Part shown: positions 1 through 4,553 of the stretch, piece after piece
Numbering within the stretch: the stretch's first letter is position 1
Layout of the letters: the number at the start of each line of letters is the position of its first letter
NCBI GenBank assembly: GCA_037140375.1
Contig: JBAXER010000118.1
Span: 1-5,750 of the forward strand
Direction: 5' to 3'
DNA length: 5,750 bases
Origin: WLMZ01 sp037140375
GTDB taxonomy: Bacteria; Actinomycetota; Acidimicrobiia; Acidimicrobiales; Ilumatobacteraceae
Made by a program: the position numbers and the translations under genes
Notes under the pieces: model-generated
The model's input: only the letters and a program-made list of their open reading frames with translations
What the model was told of the DNA's origin: nothing
Database searches by the model: none

Positions 1-539
1 TCGGTGGTGCCGAGGTTCTCGCAGAGATCGTGGTTCACCTTGCTGACGCGGCTTGCGCTGTCGTCGCCGTTGTCGTCGAACGAGTTCTCGGTGGAGCTGT
101 CGTCGGCCGAGTTGTCGGTGGCGGTGTCGTCACTGGCGAGTGCCAAGTTGTCTTCGGCGCTCTTTTCGGGGTTCGAGATGTCGATGCCGATGTGTGAGAC
201 GGCCCGAGACACGGCTGATTGTGCCGAGTCGGGCAGCACGCCACCGGCGGCTGCGGCGGTGGCCGTGAAAAGGACAACACCGGAAATGATGGCGGCCTTG
301 GTGGCGGCCTTGGAAGTGGCGAAACGCTGACGCATGGAATTGCTCCTGAAAGAGATGACGTTGGATGGAAGTGGGGTCATCGCTTGCTGCATCGCCAAAA
401 CGATGCTGCCCTCGGCAGCGAGTTCCTCGGTGGTTGCGTCGGCCCGTGTGGCGTTGAAAAGATCGATCAAGTGCTGATCGATTGGATCGTTGCTGTCTGT
501 GAGGTCGAACACGTTGAAGAGATCGTCTGAGCGATCCAT
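1..539 (-). CDS. single-pass membrane protein, probable anti-sigma-like partner of the ECF sigma factor (C-terminus beyond window)
   Basis: The frame is open from ATG 539 to the left edge (179 residues seen, no stop) and starts 4 nt after the sigma-factor stop, so the two are probably co-transcribed and translationally coupled. Residues 1-68 form a soluble acidic N-terminus with a TTEELAAEG stretch at 36-44. Residues 82-102 are a hydrophobic segment (AAIISGVVLFTATAAAAGGVL). It is followed by LPDSAQSAVSRAVSHIGIDI (102-121) and a D/S/N-rich, probably disordered tail at 125-163. A short cytoplasmic head, one membrane span and an outer tail, encoded directly after an ECF sigma gene, is the usual layout of membrane anti-sigma factors in actinobacteria. 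That role is inferred from position and architecture; I see no HxxxCxxC zinc motif. ATG 335 is an alternative in-frame start with a better Shine-Dalgarno, which would give a signal-peptide-like N-terminus. Third positions are GC-rich in residues 1-68 too, so I favour the longer form. Confidence 0.75.
   Translation of the reverse strand, partial: MDRSDDLFNVFDLTDSNDPIDQHLIDLFNATRADATTEELAAEGSIVLAMQQAMTPLPSNVISFRSNSMRQRFATSKAATKAAIISGVVLFTATAAAAGGVLPDSAQSAVSRAVSHIGIDISNPEKSAEDNLALASDDTATDNSADDSSTENSFDDNGDDSASRVSKVNHDLCENLGTT
343..347 (-). promoter_or_regulatory. internal Shine-Dalgarno AGGAG before in-frame ATG 335
   Basis: On the minus strand AGGAG is followed by 7 nt and then ATG (335-333), an ideal ribosome-binding arrangement. 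It lies inside the longer reading frame that starts at 539, and the ATG is Met69 of that frame. It could make a second, shorter product beginning just before the hydrophobic segment, or it could be the only real start. By contrast the ATG at 539 has only a weak purine stretch (GAAAG) inside the end of the sigma gene. The sequence alone does not decide. Confidence 0.5.
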
Positions 540-543
540 CGCG

Positions 544-1128
544 TTACAACAATCTTTCGGAATATCTCTCGGCGAGCCGGCGAGTGGCTCGATGCTGGGT
601 CACTCGCACCCAGCCTGCGTCGTGTCCGAGCAGCTCAGCGACCTGATCGACGCTGAGATCGCCCAATGTGCGCAGCAAAATAACTTCGGCCTGATCGTCG
701 GTGAGCGCACTGGTAATCAGGTTCACGGCGTCTTGTGCCGACAGTTTGTCGATGGCCACCTGCTCGGTAGAGGCCGAGCTGCCGTCGTCGATGTCGGCGG
801 TTGGGTCGGTGCGTCGACGCGTCGCCGTGCGGCGCGCATCGATCATCCGTAAGCGCGCGATGGTGAACAACCACGCGGCGAATTCTGAGGTGTTGCCCTC
901 AAAGGTGCCGAGGCGCTGAGCCACCGCCAACCATGTTTCGCTGGCGAGGTCGTCGGCCAATCGGGGCTCTCGAGCGCGTAGGTATCGCAGCAGTCGTGGT
1001 TGATAGGTGCGAAACAGTGCGCTCAGTCCGGCAGCTTCGCCGCGTTGCGCGGCGCGCAGAGACGAATCATCGGGTGATGCGACGGGATCCGCCGTCACCT
1101 CGGGTTCGATGCCCGCCGGCCTCCACAC
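544..1128 (-). CDS. ECF-type RNA polymerase sigma factor (sigma-70 family)
   Basis: This is a 194-residue protein of typical ECF size with only regions 2 and 4. Region 2 spans about residues 35-105: LFRTYQPRLLRYLRAR, then the DDLASETW core-binding stretch (59-66), then FAAWLFTIARLRMIDARRT, the -10-recognition helix ending in a basic cluster. An acidic linker (108-125) joins it to region 4 (about 131-190), where ALTDDQAEVILLRTLGDLSV and the helix-turn-helix VAELLGHDAGWVRVTQHRATRRL recognise the -35 element. It should direct RNA polymerase to a small regulon. The start used is GTG 1128. It has no Shine-Dalgarno and an in-frame stop lies at 1150-1152, so the gene may be leaderless or may start at GTG 1098; both leave the domains intact. 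It is the first gene of a pair with the membrane protein 4 nt downstream, its likely regulator. A phased repeat array sits upstream. Confidence 0.9.
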   Translation of the reverse strand: MWRPAGIEPEVTADPVASPDDSSLRAAQRGEAAGLSALFRTYQPRLLRYLRAREPRLADDLASETWLAVAQRLGTFEGNTSEFAAWLFTIARLRMIDARRTATRRRTDPTADIDDGSSASTEQVAIDKLSAQDAVNLITSALTDDQAEVILLRTLGDLSVDQVAELLGHDAGWVRVTQHRATRRLAERYSERLL

Positions 1129-1179
1129 TGAAGTACTAATGAGCCGAGGTTACCCCTAGGTGGCTCCGCCGTGGTGCTG

Positions 1180-1232
1180 GCTTGAGGCCCTCTTGACACC
1201 CTCTTGACGAACCTCTTGGCGAAGGTCTTGAG
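1180..1232. repeat. five phased short direct repeats with CTTG core, upstream of the sigma gene
   Basis: On the plus strand the CTTG core occurs at 1181, 1192, 1203, 1215 and 1227, in the same orientation, at steps of 11, 11, 12 and 12 bp. Flanks are partly conserved: CTCTTGAC appears twice and CCTCTTGG once. Read toward the sigma gene the unit is roughly TCAAGAGG. The array fills the space between the thiolase stop (1235) and about 50 bp upstream of the sigma start, and is not part of either gene. Spacing of about one helical turn puts all units on one DNA face, as in cooperative regulator-binding arrays. No binding protein can be named from the sequence. Confidence 0.7.
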
Positions 1233-1234
1233 GG

Positions 1235-2407
1235 CTACAGGCGCTGCAAAATTGTGCCGGTGGCGATTGCCCCGCCGCAGCACATCGTGACGAGCGCGAT
1301 CTCTTTGTCGGTGCGCTCCATCTCGTGCAGTGCAGTGGTGATCAAGCGGCTTCCGGTAGAGCCCACCGGATGGCCAAGGGCGATCGCTCCGCCGTTTACG
1401 TTGACCTTGTTCATCAGGTCGTCGCGCGAGATGCCATGCACTTGGGCCCAGCTGAGCACCACCGATGCAAAGGCTTCGTTGATCTCGATGAGATCGATGT
1501 CGTCCATGGTCATGCCGGCGTCGGCGAGCACCTTGCGAGTGGCATCGACGGGACCATCGAGGTGGTAGTACGGATCGCTACCAACCACGCACTGGCCGAT
1601 GATGCGGGCACGTGGGCGCAGGCCTTCGGCGCGGGCGCGCTCTTCGCTCATCCACAACACGGCCGCTGCGCCATCGCTGATCTGGCTGCTGTTGCCGGCT
1701 GTGTGGATGCCGCCAGGAGCGACGGCTTTGAGTGTGGCGAGCTTCTCGGCGGTTGTTTCGCGCAGGCCGCCATCGCGGGTGATGACCCGTTCGTTGCCCT
1801 CGGCATCGGTGATGGTGACAGGAATGATCTGGCTCGAGAAACGGCCCTCTTCGGTGGCGCGGATGGCCTTTTGCTGCGAGATCAAACCGAGGAAGTCGAC
1901 ATCATCACGGGTGATGCCGCGAAGGTTGGCGATGCGCTCGGCGGCGCCGAACTGATCGGGCATGTCCCATGGGAAATCGTCGGCCTTTGAGCGGCCATTG
2001 ATGAACACGCCGTCGACCTGAGGCACTGCGGCCCCGAGCCACACCGCACTCATGTGCTCAACACCGCAAGCGATGCCAACGTCGATGACGCCGGCATGGA
2101 TCATGTTGTGGATCATGTGGTTGGCCTGCTGGCTGCTGCCGCACTGAGTGTCGACGGTGGTGGCCGCAACCGTGTACGGAAGGTTGGCCTGCAGCCATGC
2201 ATTGCGGGCAACGTTGCTGCCCTGCTCGCCGGCCTGGGTGACGCAGCCGCCAACTACTTGACCCACGATGGCGGGGTCGATGCCGGCGCGCTCCATGACG
2301 CCCACCTGAGCGGCTCCGAGCAACTTGGTTGCGTGCAGGTTGGCGAAGTCGCCGTTGCGCTTGCCAATGGCCGTGCGGGCCGCTTCGACGATGACCGGAT
2401 TACCCAT
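1235..2407 (-). CDS. acetyl-CoA acetyltransferase / 3-ketoacyl-CoA thiolase (thiolase II family)
   Basis: This complete 390-residue thiolase matches the usual family length. It catalyses CoA-dependent cleavage of 3-ketoacyl-CoA, or the reverse condensation of two acyl-CoAs, in the cytoplasm. Seen in the sequence: the nucleophile Cys89 in TVDTQCGSS, the NEAFA motif at 310-314, the catalytic His346 in GGAIALGHPVGSTGSR, and the second active-site cysteine in the C-terminal MCCGGA (Cys376, with Cys377 beside it). The C-terminal loop reads CCGGAIATGT, where biosynthetic thiolases have CIGGGQG. CCGG-type loops are known in actinobacterial FadA-like degradative thiolases, so a catabolic role in fatty-acid, steroid or related acyl-CoA breakdown is more likely than PHB or mevalonate synthesis. 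ATG 2407 is supported by AGGAGA (2414-2419) 6 nt upstream. The gene is divergent from two SDR genes across a shared control region. The exact substrate cannot be read from the sequence. Confidence 0.95.
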   Translation of the reverse strand: MGNPVIVEAARTAIGKRNGDFANLHATKLLGAAQVGVMERAGIDPAIVGQVVGGCVTQAGEQGSNVARNAWLQANLPYTVAATTVDTQCGSSQQANHMIHNMIHAGVIDVGIACGVEHMSAVWLGAAVPQVDGVFINGRSKADDFPWDMPDQFGAAERIANLRGITRDDVDFLGLISQQKAIRATEEGRFSSQIIPVTITDAEGNERVITRDGGLRETTAEKLATLKAVAPGGIHTAGNSSQISDGAAAVLWMSEERARAEGLRPRARIIGQCVVGSDPYYHLDGPVDATRKVLADAGMTMDDIDLIEINEAFASVVLSWAQVHGISRDDLMNKVNVNGGAIALGHPVGSTGSRLITTALHEMERTDKEIALVTMCCGGAIATGTILQRL

Positions 2408-2460
2408 GGCTGCTCTCCTGTGTGTGACTGCTCGCTCGTAACGAAACGATCGCGACTGTT

Positions 2461-2477
2461 TCTGACGGCGCGTCAGA
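2461..2477. promoter_or_regulatory. perfect palindrome, likely operator of the divergent thiolase/SDR promoters
   Basis: TCTGACG-GCG-CGTCAGA has exact 7-bp arms around a 3-bp centre. It lies between the divergent thiolase (ATG 2407, 54 bp away) and first SDR (ATG 2572, 95 bp away) genes, the only inter-gene space that could hold both promoters. Size and symmetry fit a dimeric repressor such as a TetR- or GntR-type regulator, which commonly controls acyl-CoA metabolism genes in actinobacteria. The regulator is not in this window, and its identity is an inference. A TTGTCA hexamer at 2480-2485, directly beside the palindrome, could be a plus-strand -35 box, though no good -10 follows it. Confidence 0.6.
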
Positions 2478-2486
2478 TTTTGTCAC

Positions 2487-2509
2487 GTTAGCCGTTGCGG
2501 CCTGCTAAC
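2487..2509. repeat. inverted repeat GTTAGC-N11-GCTAAC in the divergent control region
   Basis: Exact 6-bp arms at 2487-2492 and 2504-2509 are separated by 11 bp, just downstream of the operator-like palindrome. It could be a second regulator site or a weak hairpin near the 5' end of the SDR transcript. Arms this short can arise by chance. Confidence 0.3.
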
Positions 2510-2571
2510 TCACGATGTTGGTCCCGCGCGTGAGGCGAACGCGGCGCTGCCAAGCGTGCTCTACTTGCAAG

Positions 2572-3348
2572 ATGGACGCATGGGATCTCAGCCATCAGGT
2601 GGCGCTCGTTACTGGGGCTGGTAGCGAAAGCGGTATCGGCTTTGCGATTGCGCGGTCGCTCATCGACATGGGTGCTCGTGTGGCAATCACGGCGACAACC
2701 GAACGAATCCACGAACGTGCCCACGAGTTGGGGCCGCGTGCCCACGGATTCGTGATCGATCTCACCGACGCCGAAGCCGTGTCGGCATTGGTGGGCACCA
2801 TCGCCGGATGGAGCAGCCGTGTCGACATTGTGGTGAACAACGCAGGCATGTCATCGGTTGTTGCCGGCCCCGATGCCGACCGCCGGCTCGATGCACTGTC
2901 ACCTCGCGAGTGGGACGACACGCTGGCCCGCAATCTCACCACGGCCTTCTTGGTGTGCCGCTCGGCGGTGCCGCACATGCGCGCTGCTGGCTATGGGCGC
3001 ATCGTGAACGTTGCATCTACCTCGGGGCCTCTCGCAGCGTTTGTCGATGGCAGTGCGTATGCCGCAGCGAAGGCGGGCATGGTTGGCATGACCCGAGCGC
3101 TCGCGCTTGAGGTTGCGCCCTACAAGATCACGGTCAATGCCGTTGCGCCCGGCTGGATCGATACACCGTCGGTGAGCGACCGCGAGCGTGAGGCTGGCGC
3201 CGCATCACCAATGCATCGCAGCGGCACGCCTGCTGAGGTGGCCGCTGCGGTTGCCTTTCTTGCGACTCCGGCAGCGTCGTATATCACCGGCACGATGCTG
3301 GTTGTCGATGGTGGCAATGCAATCGCCGAGGACCACAGCCATGTCTGA
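2572..3348 (+). CDS. short-chain dehydrogenase/reductase (classical SDR, FabG-like)
   Basis: This is a 258-residue NAD(P)-dependent oxidoreductase of classical SDR length, acting on a hydroxy/keto group, probably of an acyl-CoA or alicyclic intermediate. Seen in the sequence: a Rossmann loop TGAGSESGIG (14-23), two residues longer than the standard TGxxxGIG; Asp63 in VIDLTD; NNAG at 89-92; Asn121; a catalytic Ser, probably Ser149 in NVASTSG; Tyr163 and Lys167 in YAAAK; then NAVAPGWIDTP and the C-terminal VDGG. The frame is also open from ATG 2515, but the extra 19 residues are basic and Cys-containing and precede the normal SDR start (MDAWDLSHQVALVTG), so I use ATG 2572. Neither start has a clear Shine-Dalgarno, and the mRNA may be leaderless. 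The stop overlaps the next SDR gene by 8 nt, so the two are co-transcribed. The divergent thiolase suggests a shared catabolic role. The substrate is unknown. Confidence 0.92.
   Translation: MDAWDLSHQVALVTGAGSESGIGFAIARSLIDMGARVAITATTERIHERAHELGPRAHGFVIDLTDAEAVSALVGTIAGWSSRVDIVVNNAGMSSVVAGPDADRRLDALSPREWDDTLARNLTTAFLVCRSAVPHMRAAGYGRIVNVASTSGPLAAFVDGSAYAAAKAGMVGMTRALALEVAPYKITVNAVAPGWIDTPSVSDREREAGAASPMHRSGTPAEVAAAVAFLATPAASYITGTMLVVDGGNAIAEDHSHV
3328..3332 (+). promoter_or_regulatory. Shine-Dalgarno GAGGA for the second SDR gene
   Basis: GAGGA lies 8 nt before ATG 3341, inside the end of the first SDR gene. It fixes the second SDR start at 3341 rather than at the in-frame ATG 3188, which would need a 51-residue non-SDR extension lying out of frame within its neighbour. 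Confidence 0.65.
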
Positions 3349-4108
3349 TCGTTCTGTGGTGTTCATCACCGGTGGCGCCGGCGGCATTGGCTTGGCCACG
3401 GCGTCACGTTTCATCCGCGATGGATGGCGTGCGGCCATCGTCGACATCGATCCGCTCCGTCTGGCTACTGCTGTTGAAGCGCTCGGCGACTCGGCATTTG
3501 CTGTTCAATGCGACGTCACCAAGCCCGAGTCGTGTCATCAGGCCGCTGCGCAAACCCTCAGCATCGCGGGACGAATCGATCACGTCGTTGCTGCGGCCGG
3601 ACTCTGGACCGAAGGCGACATCGACTCGGTCACTGAAGCCGAGTTCGACCGCGTGATGGCCGTAAACGTGAAGGGTGTGTTCTTCACGTGCCAGGCAGTG
3701 GTCAAGGCGCTGCGCGAGTCACGTGGTTCGGCCACGCTGATCAGCAGCGATGCGGGGCTCCAAGCCAACAAGGGAGCCGCGGTCTACTGCGCCTCAAAGG
3801 CTGCCGTGGTGTTGCTGGCAAAGACACTCGCGCTCGATCTTGCAGCCGATGGCGTGCGTGTAAACGCAGTGTGCCCGGGCGACGTGATGTCGCCGATGCT
3901 GCAGTACCAAGCCGACACGTATGGCGGTGGCGACACGCCCGCATACCTCAACACCCTGCTCAGCAAGTATCCGCAAGGCGCAGCGGCGCGTTTCACTGAG
4001 CCGAGTGAGGTGGCCGAACTGCTGTGGTTCCTGGCCCAGTCAGCAGCCCGGCCGATTACCGGAGCAGCCCTCAGTATCGACTTCGGGCTCAGCTCCGGCG
4101 TTCAGTAG
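3341..4108 (+). CDS. short-chain dehydrogenase/reductase (second SDR of the pair)
   Basis: This 255-residue classical SDR starts at ATG 3341, overlapping the last 8 nt of the first SDR gene and preceded by GAGGA, which implies translational coupling. Seen in the sequence: TGGAGGIG (10-17) for the dinucleotide; Asp35 at the end of the second strand, which usually selects NAD(H) over NADP(H); CDV at 57-59; Asn109, Ser136, Tyr149 and Lys153 as the full catalytic tetrad (YCASK); and the NAVCPGDV stretch after it. The usual NNAG motif is replaced by AAAG (84-87), a variation seen in some SDRs, often in degradative dehydrogenases. The substrate loop (about 182-215) is longer than in FabG and carries GGGDTP, so the substrate probably differs from that of the first SDR. 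Together the two could catalyse successive or alternative redox steps in the pathway served by the divergent thiolase. This is an inference from the arrangement. Confidence 0.92.
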   Translation: MSDRSVVFITGGAGGIGLATASRFIRDGWRAAIVDIDPLRLATAVEALGDSAFAVQCDVTKPESCHQAAAQTLSIAGRIDHVVAAAGLWTEGDIDSVTEAEFDRVMAVNVKGVFFTCQAVVKALRESRGSATLISSDAGLQANKGAAVYCASKAAVVLLAKTLALDLAADGVRVNAVCPGDVMSPMLQYQADTYGGGDTPAYLNTLLSKYPQGAAARFTEPSEVAELLWFLAQSAARPITGAALSIDFGLSSGVQ

Positions 4109-4205
4109 CGGTCCGCCACGCACCACTGGCCGCGCACCGTCAACGTTTGGGCAAGTTCGGATCTCGTTGCTTGAGGCGGCGGATTCGTGTGCCGACATCT
4201 AGTGA

Positions 4206-4541
4206 ATGGATCGCCGTACCGCCCGAATCACCGGACTCGCCACCGCCGCCAGCCTCACCTCGGCGGCATTCGCCTTTGTAACGCTTGGCGGTATGACTGC
4301 GCTGGGGCTTGGCTCCGCGACGGCGGTGCAATCAGCAGCCGCCGCCGAAGCTGGATCTGTCGCTACGTCAACGACTGTGGCCGCAGCGGTAACGACGACC
4401 ACCTTGGTCGTGCCCGCATCGACTGTTCCTGCGCCAGTAGTACCGATCGACTGGCCGTCAGATCGGCCGCTGCCACCGCTGCCGGAGGCGTGCGCTGTGC
4501 CGCATCTCGATTTGTCGGGCGTTTGGAACTGCAACCCGTAA
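4206..4541 (+). CDS. small exported protein of unknown function with Cys pair at the C-terminus
   Basis: I do not recognise this 111-residue protein. A basic start (MDRRTAR) is followed by a hydrophobic stretch (about 9-36) and an Ala-rich region (38-49) that could hold a signal-peptidase site. Next come a Thr/Val/Ala-rich linker (51-66) and a Pro-rich tail with WPSDRPLPPLPEAC, ending in CAVPHLDLSGVWNC (96-109) with two cysteines 12 residues apart. The layout suggests a Sec-exported or membrane-anchored protein whose functional part is the short compact C-terminus, possibly held by a disulfide. No Shine-Dalgarno precedes ATG 4206, so a leaderless mRNA is possible. The opposite strand is also open here (4621-4199), but that frame lacks domain-like structure and would overlap the end of the protease gene. 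The gene is convergent with the protease, 12 nt apart, and follows the SDR pair after 97 bp, so it is probably not part of their operon. Confidence 0.65.
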   Translation: MDRRTARITGLATAASLTSAAFAFVTLGGMTALGLGSATAVQSAAAAEAGSVATSTTVAAAVTTTTLVVPASTVPAPVVPIDWPSDRPLPPLPEACAVPHLDLSGVWNCNP

Positions 4542-4553
4542 CGGTTGAGCGGT

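Noticed and set aside
4..530. Open plus-strand frames at 4-330 and 219-530
   Set aside because: They lie opposite the sigma-linked membrane protein. Their Ser/Val-rich or Arg-rich translations show no domain structure, while the minus frame has a membrane segment and sits directly after the sigma gene.
490..852. Plus-strand frame opposite the sigma factor
   Set aside because: It is antisense to a sigma factor with clear region 2 and region 4 motifs, and is a shadow of GC-biased codon use.
1192..1209. TTGACA- and TTGACG-like plus-strand -35 boxes in the repeat array
   Set aside because: No suitable -10 follows at 16-18 bp, and no plus-strand gene lies downstream until 2572. The match comes from the repeat unit.
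1180..1232. KstR2-type operator (CAAG facing CTTG)
   Set aside because: The cores here are direct repeats in one orientation, not inverted pairs, so they do not form that palindrome.
1095..1283. Minus-strand 62-codon frame encoding a basic amphipathic stretch (KTFAKRFVKRV)
   Set aside because: It overlaps the ends of the thiolase and sigma genes in another frame, and its regular pattern is simply the phased CAAG repeats translated. I see no ribosome-binding site.
1325..1990. Long plus-strand frame (221 codons) inside the thiolase gene
   Set aside because: It is antisense to a thiolase with every active-site motif in place. Long shadow frames are expected in high-GC genes.
2054..2491. Plus-strand frame ending in the divergent region
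   Set aside because: It covers the antisense of the thiolase N-terminus and then the control region, and shows no recognisable domain.
4542..4553. Terminator between the convergent genes
   Set aside because: Only 12 nt separate the stops and no stem with a T-run can be drawn. CCGTAACGG is too short to count.
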